The notes: generated by a model from the sequence alone, not told the origin. A stretch of DNA of 8,038 nucleotides from Opitutaceae bacterium (GCA_031266495.1 JAISAX010000385.1:1-8038); one strand, 5' to 3'. Shown: positions 1-6,239, counted from the stretch's first letter. Numbers and translations: made by a program.

Positions 1-80
<80 letters not shown>

Positions 81-175
81 AATGCGGGATGAGAAAAGGG
101 AACGGATTTTAACGGCTTACCAATTTGCGATGTTTCGTATAAAAAGCGCCTGAACCGGACCTGTAAAGCCTATTT

Positions 176-195
176 TTGAGAAAAATTGAGAAAAA
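176..195. repeat. Two perfect tandem copies of a 10-bp A-rich unit
   Basis: TTGAGAAAAA occurs at 176-185 and again, with no spacer, at 186-195. One unit is close to one helical turn, so the A-tracts are in phase and the DNA may be bent. Two copies are too few to exclude chance in AT-rich sequence. Confidence 0.8.
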
Positions 196-203
196 ATAAC
201 ATA

Positions 204-219
204 TTTGGATTACCGATTA
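204..219 (+). promoter_or_regulatory. Candidate regulatory motif, copy B (left)
   Basis: The sequence TTTGGATTACCGATTA matches the site at 5905-5920 at 15 of 16 positions in the same orientation, and shares TTTGG-TTACCGA with a minus-strand site at 6100-6085. It lies 5 nt beyond the last gene of the leftward operon. The core resembles TTGG-N4-CCAA, a weak inverted repeat such as a dimeric regulator might bind. No regulator gene is present to support this, and one 15/16 match by chance in 8 kb is plausible. Confidence 0.3.
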
Positions 220-224
220 TTCCC

Positions 225-986
225 TTACGGTTCCTCAGGGGGAAGGGCGTTTCGGAGGCGAGACGGCGGCTCGTGGAGCTGGACAATCCGGATGCCGGGG
301 CCACTGGCGCCGGTGGCCGGAGCCTCCGCCGCTTCGCGAAAGATCACCATCAGGCGACCCACTCCGCGCGTGGGCAGCGGAGAACTCGCGAACAAATGCC
401 ACCCGCCGTCGTAAAAGGCCGCCGCCTTGAATCCGATGCGCTTTGCGCCGGGCACGATCGGCACCTGCTCCTTGCCTTGCGGCGGGACCAGCATCTCCCG
501 GTCTCCGGCGCGCACGGCGACGGGCAGACCCTGCATGTTGCGAAACTCGATCGTGCCGGGCGGGCGGACCTCGGGGGAATCGTCCAGCCAGCGGTATTCG
601 TAGGTCCGCGGCACACGAAGCGCCTGACCGCCCTGCCCAAGCCTGATCCAGGACGAGGCGGGCGCGGCGGGAATCAGGATGAGTATTCCGTGCCGGAGCC
701 CGGCGGGGACGGTGACCGGGCACGCGATCTGCCGGACCGGCATCCCCTTGTCGTCATTGACTATTCGATACAGCGTGAGGGACTGCCCGCCGGGCGTTTC
801 GTAAACCGGAGACAGGCGGTTGGTCTGCACCTGCACGTCGATGGTCAGATTATCCTTCTGGTCGAAATGGAGGCTGTAATCGTTGGTTCCCCAAGCGAGC
901 AGGCGAAACTGCGTCGCGCGCGCCGGCGTCGAGCAGCAGGCCAGCGCAAGCAGGCTGGAGAGGACGGCGTAAAAAAGGCGGTGCAT
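225..986 (-). CDS. Small secreted beta-rich protein of unknown function, distal gene of the Verru_Chthon block
   Basis: The 253-residue product starts with a clear signal peptide: a short N-region, a hydrophobic stretch at about residues 4-18, and a likely signal peptidase I site after A22-R-A24. The two cysteines (17-18) lack a good lipobox, so a lipoprotein is less likely. The mature part has many short strand-like stretches, including ILILIP at 101-106, a PPGTIEFRN segment at 142-150 and PVAVRAG at 155-161; it looks like an all-beta domain without transmembrane segments. I recognise no catalytic motif. It lies 81 nt behind the cassette protein A gene on the same strand. From memory, similar small secreted proteins occur beside Verru_Chthon genes in Opitutaceae, but I cannot confirm that here. 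No Shine-Dalgarno precedes the ATG; a 7-bp repeat fills that position. The signal peptide supports this start. Function unknown; periplasmic or surface partner of protein A is inference. Confidence 0.85.
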   Translation of the reverse strand: MHRLFYAVLSSLLALACCSTPARATQFRLLAWGTNDYSLHFDQKDNLTIDVQVQTNRLSPVYETPGGQSLTLYRIVNDDKGMPVRQIACPVTVPAGLRHGILILIPAAPASSWIRLGQGGQALRVPRTYEYRWLDDSPEVRPPGTIEFRNMQGLPVAVRAGDREMLVPPQGKEQVPIVPGAKRIGFKAAAFYDGGWHLFASSPLPTRGVGRLMVIFREAAEAPATGASGPGIRIVQLHEPPSRLRNALPPEEP

Positions 987-1014
987 GGTGGTCGGTGATC
1001 GGTGGTCGGTGGTC
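987..1014. repeat. Four tandem copies of a 7-bp unit abutting a start codon
   Basis: On the plus strand the unit is GGTGGTC at 987-993, 994-1000 (variant GGTGATC), 1001-1007 and 1008-1014. The array touches the ATG (986-984) of the secreted protein gene, so on the mRNA it reads as GACCACC/GATCACC units where a Shine-Dalgarno would be expected. It contains no purine-rich ribosome-binding sequence. A change in copy number would move upstream mRNA elements in 7-nt steps without altering the protein. Similar heptamer runs, giving translations like GRWSVV, are familiar from intergenic DNA of several environmental phyla; that is recalled knowledge. Confidence 0.9.
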
Positions 1015-1067
1015 TATGGTTTGAAATTCATGATTTGGCGGTCGTGGCGAAGGGCGGCGCGGGGGCA

Positions 1068-4000
1068 TCAGATTTCATCGGGGGACAGCCAGCGGAAGGA
1101 GACGATGCGGAAGCGGCGTCCGAAAGCGGCGTTGACGGAGGAGAGCGCCCCTGGCGTGGCATCGGGAGTGTTCGCCTGCGGGTCCACGTATCCGGGAAGG
1201 CGTTGCACGATGGCCTCGCACCAGGCGCGGGCTTCGGGGTCGGTGTTTCCGGTGACGGGGTTCATCACGTCGCCATAGGCGCGGATGCGCAGGGTGTCGG
1301 AGCGTGCGGTGAGGGCGGGGCCGATGGCGGAAAGCAGGTCGGCCTGGGTGAGGAAGCCGGGGGCCGAGGCGGCGCGCGAGGAGGCGGGGTGCTCGTTGTC
1401 GCCGCCGCCGAGATAAACCGTGCGCTGTTCCGCGTCGGTGCCGGGGATATCCGCCGGGTAGTCCGTCACCCGGTGGTTGCTCTTGGTGAAGGGGTCCACG
1501 TCGTTGATGGAAATCGTGTCGATGGCGGCCTGAAGGGGGCCTTTGAGGCCGGTGTCGTCGGCCGCGAGGCGGCGGTTGACGAAGTCGGCCAGCGAGAGGA
1601 AGGGGCCGCGCGTGCGCACTTCGGCGACGATCGCGGTCGCGAGCGCGTCGATCTGCGAGTCGGAGAGGATGCGCCAGCTCATCCACGGGGCACTGCCGTT
1701 GTTGGCCGCCACCCCGGAGATCGGCGAGGCGAAGCGGGAATAGGGATGGCGGATGGAGGCGGGGTTGGAGGAATCGGTTGCCACGCCGTTGCGGGAGGCG
1801 AGCAGTGCGCGCCAGGCTTCGACCGAGGTGGAGTTCACGTTGAAGCCGCCGTTGAGGAGGAGGTGGGCGGCGGCGGTGTCCGGCGCGGTCAGTTCGGTGA
1901 CGGTGGCGGCTGTCGCGCCTTCCGGGGGCAGATGGAAACGGTGGCGGGCGTTGGGCAGCCGGTAGTCGGGGTTTTGCAGCTGGGCGGCGGTCAGGGTGGA
2001 GGGGATGGTCGAGAAAAATCGGCCGTCCCACAGTGCCTGGTTGAGCAGCCAGGAGAGATCGTAGATGCGGTCGAACGTGGCGGGGAAGTCAACGCAGGCG
2101 TCGGCCGAGGGGGCGAGGGGGCCGGAATCGGTCGCGGTGCGTTCGACGTAGAGGTTGGCCGCGGAGTTGCCGATGGCGTAGGCGGGGTTGAGGTTGAGAG
2201 CGGAGACGTTGGCGTGCTGGAGTTGCGCGAGGGAGAAGACCGGGGCGCCGGGCGGCTGGAGTTCGCGCAGGACGACGCGCTGGGCCGTCGGGAACGAGAC
2301 CTCGGTGCCGGCGGCGACGTCGCCGTTGTGCTCATTCGGGAGGGAGGTGAAGGTATAGGCGGGGTTCGGTTTATAATACCGGTTCCAGTAGCGTTGCTTG
2401 AGGTAGGAAGGGGTGAGATCCAGCGTTGCCGAAGGCTTGCGCAGCACGGTCGAGGCCGTGGGGTTGAGCGTGGTCAGCCAGCGCGGCGTGCCCGAAAACT
2501 CGTCCTGCGTCAAATCGGCGGAGGTGATCGTGGACATGAGCAGCTCGATGCGGTGGTAGAAGGCGACGGTCAGGTAATCCGTCGAGATCGAATCCGGGTT
2601 GATGACCGGCATGGAATCCGGGTTGTTGAAGCCGAAGGTGTTGCCCGGCAGCCGCTGGTAGGCGGCGTCGCGCAGCTCCGTCGTGATCGCCGAGGCCGAC
2701 GAGGTCGAGGACGGGGGCCGGGACAAGAGGAACTCGATCTGCGCCTTGGGATACGGGGTACTGCTCACGTAGGGCACGGTGCGGGCGTGCAGCACGCGGT
2801 CTCTGATATCGGCCGCCGTCAGCGTGGTGGCGCTGCGGAGATAGACGGCGTTCTCGGGGGCGACATCCGCATCGGTGAGCGCGGAGACGCCCGGAGAATA
2901 CTCGGTTTCGTCGTGGGCGTCTTTCAGGGTGAAAAGCCGGCTTTGGCCGGGTTCGAGATCATTGGCCAGCTCCACCTTGAAGCGCCAGAACTGGTTCGCA
3001 TCGCCCGCGCCGTAGGGGGTGAAGGCGCCGGTGCTCCTGTGGATAACGCCGACGCGGGAGAGATCGAAGGTGTCGAGGATGGCGGTGAGGCCGGGCCGGG
3101 CGTCGAACAGGGCCACCTGAACCCGGTCGCTGGAGTGGTTCAGGCGCGTGTATTTGAAACAAAACTCCATCTCGCTGCCCTTGGCGATGGGGACGTTCCA
3201 GGGGTTCCACAGCACGATCATGGGCATGATGTTGAAGCGATACCGATACGTGGGCGTGGGCGCGGTCGGATTCGCGGCCGCAGCCGCAAGGTCATCCGCC
3301 CAGTTGACCGCACCGGGACAGGTGATGTTGCAGGACAGGCGCGCGTAGGTAATTGCCGGATACACGCCGGCCTGAGTCGCGGTCTGCGGGCGGGCCTCGA
3401 TGGCCGTGCCCGCCGCGGCACGGGTGTTGAGGTAGCTGTGGAGCAGACCCCAGCGGGGCAGGCCGTAGTTTGAGGCGCCGGTGGCGTGGCCCGGCGTGAT
3501 CAGGTCGTCGAGGGCGGGTGAGGCCGGCGCGGACTGCGCGGCCCAGGCGGTGAGGTCTTTCTTCAGGCCGCCGCCGGCCGCATCGGCGATGACCGAAAAC
3601 GAATCCGCGGTGAGGTCGTGGAAGCGGTCCCGCCTGGCGCTTTCCAGCCGGGCCGAGGCGGACTGGTTGAGCATCGGCAATTGCGAGAGCGAAAGCACGC
3701 GGGAGAGGAGCGGCGAGTCGGCCGGCCAGGCGGAGTCAAGTCTGGAATTTAGTCCGGAAACGGAATCGTAGGCATTGATGAACTCGATGCCGGCCCGCTG
3801 GGCGTTGGCGAAACGCCAGGCGTCGGCCTGGGCTGTCGTGATCGACGGCGTGGTCGCGTCGAGCGTGGCGGACGACGGATTGTGCCAGGGATCGATCAGC
3901 GAGACCTTGGCCTTGGTGCTTTCGTCACCCGCCCACCAGGCGAAATGGCCGATTACGGCCGGCGCCGCCGTCGAACCGAGTCCGGGCACCAGGGAGGAAT

Positions 4001-4652
4001 CGACCTGGATGTCAATCAGCGGCGCCACGACGAAGCGGTCGATGGCGGAGGCATCGGAAGGGGTCGTGGTGGCGGTGCCCGGCCCGACGAGCAGCATGGC
4101 GGGTTTGCCTTTCACGGTCACGGCTGTGGTGGCGGACATCGCGGGGGCCAGGCCGGTGACGACAGAGTCGGGGGTGAAGTCGGGAGTGTTGCCGCCCGAT
4201 GTCGGCACGGTGATCTTTTCGTTGCCGCTGACCAGCCAGTTCAGCAGCACGGGGGCGCGGGACGGAGCGACGACGGCGGGGTCCTGCCGGTAAACGCCGA
4301 CCCAGTTGGCGTTGTTGTCGAAATCGGCGGCGGCGTAGCCCGGCGTGCCGTCGCCTGTTTGCGAGGCGGGCGCGGTCACGCGCGTGTCGGGGCCGAGCAT
4401 CGCCTGCGCCTGCCCCAGCGCGATGTTCATCGCCATGAGCGCGTTTTGACGCGCCTGCGCCAGAATCTGGCTATTGTGGGCCACCTGCGTCTCGACCCGG
4501 GTGAAAGTGGCGAGCGCAACCAGCAGCAGAACGAGGAAGGCGACCAGAACGATGGTGATGAGCAGGGCGAACCCTCCTTCGCCAAGGCTTCGGAGGGCAT
4601 GGCCGGCGCGCCGCCGGGGCGAGGGAATATCGTTGGGGTGTTCCGGTTTCAT
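1068..4652 (-). CDS. Verru_Chthon cassette protein A
   Basis: This 1194-residue protein matches the family I know as Verru_Chthon cassette protein A (TIGR02600). A basic stretch (R13-R15) and G26-G27 lead into F28-A-L-L and one hydrophobic helix to about residue 50, followed by TRVETQ. This resembles the N terminus of pilin-like PilX proteins, with a possible prepilin-type cleavage at G27/F28, but the usual Glu at +5 is absent. A helical stretch (57-85, including ARQNALMAMNIALGQ) follows, then about 1050 residues of extracytoplasmic sequence without recognised catalytic motifs. The C terminus has the family signature RAWCEAIVQRLPGYVD (1142-1157) and ends FRIVSFRWLSPDEI. The length looks normal, with no frameshift or internal stop. 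I chose the start at 4652 because AAGGAG lies 6 nt upstream. ATG 4667 overlaps the preceding stop as ATGA and would add five residues; the open frame further upstream to 4793 only shadows the DUF4185 gene. The family's role is unknown; envelope anchoring or a pseudopilin-like assembly is inferred. Confidence 0.93.
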   Translation of the reverse strand: MKPEHPNDIPSPRRRAGHALRSLGEGGFALLITIVLVAFLVLLLVALATFTRVETQVAHNSQILAQARQNALMAMNIALGQAQAMLGPDTRVTAPASQTGDGTPGYAAADFDNNANWVGVYRQDPAVVAPSRAPVLLNWLVSGNEKITVPTSGGNTPDFTPDSVVTGLAPAMSATTAVTVKGKPAMLLVGPGTATTTPSDASAIDRFVVAPLIDIQVDSSLVPGLGSTAAPAVIGHFAWWAGDESTKAKVSLIDPWHNPSSATLDATTPSITTAQADAWRFANAQRAGIEFINAYDSVSGLNSRLDSAWPADSPLLSRVLSLSQLPMLNQSASARLESARRDRFHDLTADSFSVIADAAGGGLKKDLTAWAAQSAPASPALDDLITPGHATGASNYGLPRWGLLHSYLNTRAAAGTAIEARPQTATQAGVYPAITYARLSCNITCPGAVNWADDLAAAAANPTAPTPTYRYRFNIMPMIVLWNPWNVPIAKGSEMEFCFKYTRLNHSSDRVQVALFDARPGLTAILDTFDLSRVGVIHRSTGAFTPYGAGDANQFWRFKVELANDLEPGQSRLFTLKDAHDETEYSPGVSALTDADVAPENAVYLRSATTLTAADIRDRVLHARTVPYVSSTPYPKAQIEFLLSRPPSSTSSASAITTELRDAAYQRLPGNTFGFNNPDSMPVINPDSISTDYLTVAFYHRIELLMSTITSADLTQDEFSGTPRWLTTLNPTASTVLRKPSATLDLTPSYLKQRYWNRYYKPNPAYTFTSLPNEHNGDVAAGTEVSFPTAQRVVLRELQPPGAPVFSLAQLQHANVSALNLNPAYAIGNSAANLYVERTATDSGPLAPSADACVDFPATFDRIYDLSWLLNQALWDGRFFSTIPSTLTAAQLQNPDYRLPNARHRFHLPPEGATAATVTELTAPDTAAAHLLLNGGFNVNSTSVEAWRALLASRNGVATDSSNPASIRHPYSRFASPISGVAANNGSAPWMSWRILSDSQIDALATAIVAEVRTRGPFLSLADFVNRRLAADDTGLKGPLQAAIDTISINDVDPFTKSNHRVTDYPADIPGTDAEQRTVYLGGGDNEHPASSRAASAPGFLTQADLLSAIGPALTARSDTLRIRAYGDVMNPVTGNTDPEARAWCEAIVQRLPGYVDPQANTPDATPGALSSVNAAFGRRFRIVSFRWLSPDEI

Positions 4653-4658
4653 GAAGAT

Positions 4659-4664
4659 CTCCTT
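4659..4664 (-). promoter_or_regulatory. Strong Shine-Dalgarno of cassette protein A, overlapping the upstream stop codon
   Basis: On the minus strand AAGGAG (4664 to 4659) precedes ATG 4652-4650 by 6 nt, an ideal spacing. Its first A is the last base of the TGA stop (4666-4664) of the DUF4185 gene. A ribosome terminating there would sit directly on this site, which indicates translational coupling. It is the only convincing Shine-Dalgarno before any of the four genes, and it decides the start of protein A. Confidence 0.8.
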
Positions 4665-5818
4665 CATGGCTTGTTGGCGAGGGTGATTTCGACCGCGTTC
4701 CAGCGGTAATTGCCTTTGCCGTCCTTGCTGCCCCACTCGTAGCTGGCGTCGCTGAAAACGAGCCACAGGGTCCGTCCGTCGGGGCTGATCCACTTGGGGG
4801 AGAGCTTCGGCTGGTAAAGACGGTTGTCCGGGTTATCCATCACCCAGTTTTCGTCCCGGTAAAATTCCGTCCAGGGTCCCCAGGGGGTTTTCGACCAGAG
4901 CAGGATGAGCGTGCCGGGCAGGGTGTGCATCCAGGTGCGGTCGCGCCCGGTGCCGCCGTTGGCCATGAGGTAGAGGTCGAGGCCGGGGTTGTAGATGACG
5001 CTCGGGTGCCAGGAGTACCAGTCGTAGCCATCCGGAAAGGTGTGGACGACGCCCCGCCAGCCCGGATGCGGGGTCCAGTGCGGCTCGCCGTTGCGAAAGC
5101 CGAAAAAGTATTCCCAGCGGTCGCGATCCAGGATGCCGTCGCGGGGGCAGCGGGCGAGGTTCAGCCGGTTGTTGAAGGGGGGACGGCCGTTGGGCGAATA
5201 GATGTAAACATAGCCGTCCCTGGCCAGGGAGCAGTCCCGGCCGCACTGGAGAAACTCCAGGATGGAGAAGGCGCAGACCTGCGGGCCGTCCTCGTCCAGG
5301 AAATGCATCTCCGCGCGTTCCCGGGAATGGGCGCCCAGCCGGGCCGGGCGGCCGTCGGCGTGCTGCCAGGTGCGCCCGCAATCCGGCGAGACGAGGAATT
5401 TTACGCCGCGGAAGGGAGAGAAGCTGTCCCCTTCGCAGAGGGTCAGGGACTGGTAGATTACGCCATCGACGGAGATCGCGCCGTAGGCATACCAGTCGTT
5501 GCGGCCGGTGGGGCTTTGCACGGCGTGGGGAAAGCTCTGGGGGTAATCCGGATAGTCCGGCAGGAACTCGCCTTCGAAGTCGCGGGGGCCGCCCTTGATG
5601 CGCCAGACCCGGTTGTTCCAGTGTCCGTTGAATCCGTGACGGGGCGTCATCGCGAAGCCGCCCCCGTCGTCCACCGCCGTGTATTGATGGTCGTCGGCCG
5701 CCCAGGTCAGGCAAAAGTTGTCGCCCTGCAGGCCGACGCGGTGAATGCCGGGATGGAAGTGGACGGACTGAGGGATGAAGGAACGAGGTTTCCCGGAGGA
5801 GCAGGGGAGAGATGACAT
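4664..5818 (-). CDS. DUF4185-type beta-propeller protein, possible glycoside hydrolase (GH183-like)
   Basis: The 384-residue product has the pattern I associate with DUF4185 (Pfam PF13810), a five-bladed propeller distantly like GH43/GH117 folds. Landmarks in order are LTWAADDHQYTAVDDGGGF at 37-55 (acidic D42, D43, D50, D51), AYGAISVDGVIYQ at 111-123, a perfect Asp-box SPDCGRTW at 144-151, LARDGYVYIYSPNG at 198-211, RWEYFFG at 234-240, WYSWHPSVIYNP at 267-278, TPWGPWTEF at 311-319 and SPKWISPDGRTLWLVFSD at 340-357. Length fits a single full domain. Some DUF4185 proteins are known as endo-D-arabinofuranases (GH183), which makes N-terminal aspartates plausible catalytic or substrate residues here; that is by analogy. 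No signal peptide or membrane segment is visible from this start, which is odd for a glycan enzyme encoded beside an envelope protein. The ATG has no Shine-Dalgarno but is the only early Met before the first blade. It is the promoter-proximal gene of the leftward operon and overlaps the next gene's ribosome-binding site. Confidence 0.85.
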   Translation of the reverse strand: MSSLPCSSGKPRSFIPQSVHFHPGIHRVGLQGDNFCLTWAADDHQYTAVDDGGGFAMTPRHGFNGHWNNRVWRIKGGPRDFEGEFLPDYPDYPQSFPHAVQSPTGRNDWYAYGAISVDGVIYQSLTLCEGDSFSPFRGVKFLVSPDCGRTWQHADGRPARLGAHSRERAEMHFLDEDGPQVCAFSILEFLQCGRDCSLARDGYVYIYSPNGRPPFNNRLNLARCPRDGILDRDRWEYFFGFRNGEPHWTPHPGWRGVVHTFPDGYDWYSWHPSVIYNPGLDLYLMANGGTGRDRTWMHTLPGTLILLWSKTPWGPWTEFYRDENWVMDNPDNRLYQPKLSPKWISPDGRTLWLVFSDASYEWGSKDGKGNYRWNAVEITLANKP

Positions 5819-5844
5819 TTTTAATGGGTTACTAAATCACAGGA

Positions 5845-5882
5845 AATTGATGAAATATGCCCTGAATCAAGCAAAAATGCCC
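5845..5882 (-). repeat. Imperfect 20-bp-period direct repeat upstream of the DUF4185 gene
   Basis: On the minus strand two 18-nt units begin with GGGCAT (5882 to 5865 and 5862 to 5845). They agree at 13 of 18 positions and start exactly 20 nt apart, about two helical turns. AraC/XylS-family activators often bind direct half-sites with about 21-bp periodicity, so this could be an operator, but no such regulator gene is in the window. If the -10 at 5888-5883 is used, the repeats would lie around and downstream of the transcription start. Confidence 0.4.
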
Positions 5883-5888
5883 GTTATA
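5883..5888 (-). promoter_or_regulatory. Weak candidate -10 element for the leftward operon
   Basis: Minus-strand TATAAC matches the sigma-70 -10 consensus at five of six positions and follows a very AT-rich stretch (5917-5890). Transcription would start near 5876, giving an untranslated leader of about 58 nt before the DUF4185 ATG. No good -35 hexamer exists at 16-18 nt, so an activator or AT-rich upstream contacts would be needed. The candidate motif at 5905-5920 would lie about where the -35 should be. Confidence 0.3.
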
Positions 5889-5904
5889 GCTAAAAATATT
5901 TTAT

Positions 5905-5920
5905 TTTGGATTACCAATTA
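5905..5920 (+). promoter_or_regulatory. Candidate regulatory motif, copy C (operon promoter region)
   Basis: TTTGGATTACCAATTA contains TTGG-N4-CCAA (5906-5917), an inverted repeat with an unpaired centre. It differs from the site at 204-219 by one base. It lies 87 nt upstream of the DUF4185 start and just upstream of the candidate -10, a reasonable place for an operator. LacI-type or other dimeric regulators would suit the symmetry, but nothing in the window identifies one. Confidence 0.35.
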
Positions 5921-5929
5921 AGGCGCGTC

Positions 5930-5950
5930 GGGGGGGGGGGGAGAGAGAGA
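5930..5950. repeat. G12 homopolymer followed by (GA)5 microsatellite
   Basis: Twelve consecutive G (5930-5941) run directly into GA repeats (5941-5950). The tract lies between two divergent transcription units and outside any supported gene. Such tracts are slippage-prone, so its length may differ between cells or be miscalled. It lies 112 nt upstream of the DUF4185 start and 461 nt upstream of the vWA-like gene. Confidence 0.9.
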
Positions 5951-5968
5951 CGTTTGCGGTGCGGAGCG

Positions 5969-6000
5969 CCGTCCGCGGGCAAGATGCCCGTGCCACGTCG
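5969..6000 (-). repeat. Dispersed hairpin repeat, copy 1
   Basis: The 32-nt minus-strand sequence matches copy 2 (7916-7947, plus strand) at 27 of 32 positions without gaps. The centre folds as CACGGGCA-TCT-TGCCCGCG with one A-C mismatch, which becomes a G-T wobble on the plus strand. The plus strand encodes RGQDARAT in one frame, a peptide I recall from many spurious ORFs in Verrucomicrobia, Planctomycetes and Lentisphaerae. The element therefore looks like a member of an abundant REP-like intergenic family rather than coding DNA. Confidence 0.8.
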
Positions 6001-6084
6001 CAAGCGCGTAATGTCAGTTCTGTAGCAGTTCTGTGGCTTTTTGGTCTTCCATTTTATGGCCATGCTGCTTCGTGTTCTCGATTT

Positions 6085-6100
6085 AATTCGGTAAGCCAAA
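6085..6100 (-). promoter_or_regulatory. Candidate regulatory motif, copy D (inverted)
   Basis: Read on the minus strand, TTTGGCTTACCGAATT shares TTTGG-TTACCGA with the site at 204-219. It lies 311 nt upstream of the vWA-like gene, in AT-rich DNA between divergent units. Orientation is opposite to copies B and C. Its distance from any promoter I can see is large, so function is uncertain. Confidence 0.25.
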
Positions 6101-6221
6101 TTAATATTTTTGGGTATTTTATTGCACCCTCGGCCAAGGCATTCAAACCTGCCGTCGAAATTCAGGCACGATGTCCTGCCGCCGATAGCCGCTTCCCGAA
6201 CCAAAATACCGCCCCTGTCGC

Positions 6222-6239
6222 CACTCGCGCACTCGCGCA
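6222..6239. repeat. Two copies of an 8-bp tandem unit
   Basis: CACTCGCG at 6222-6229 is repeated without spacer at 6230-6237 and a third copy begins. It belongs to the GC-rich second half of the divergent intergenic region. No function can be assigned. Confidence 0.75.

Noticed and set aside
225..986. Lipoprotein assignment from Cys17/Cys18
   Set aside because: The residues before the cysteines (A-L-A) lack the preferred Leu at -3, and a better signal peptidase I site follows at A22-R-A24.
186..998. 270-residue plus-strand open frame
   Set aside because: It mirrors the secreted protein gene, is full of Arg and Gly, and lacks domain or signal features, whereas the minus strand has a clean signal peptide.
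987..1014. CRISPR-like array
   Set aside because: Units of 7 bp are contiguous with no spacers; it is a simple tandem repeat.
1002..3473. 823-residue plus-strand open frame
   Set aside because: It is antisense to the protein A gene, very rich in Gly, Arg and Val, and explained by high GC in the third codon position. Protein A has the family signatures on the other strand.
4653..4793. Extended N terminus of protein A up to 4793
   Set aside because: The extra residues are Arg/Gln-rich shadow of the DUF4185 gene on the same strand, without a ribosome-binding site, and would bury the signal region.
4925..5815. 296-residue plus-strand frame opposite the DUF4185 gene
   Set aside because: It has shadow composition and no recognisable motifs; the minus strand shows a full ordered set of DUF4185 landmarks.
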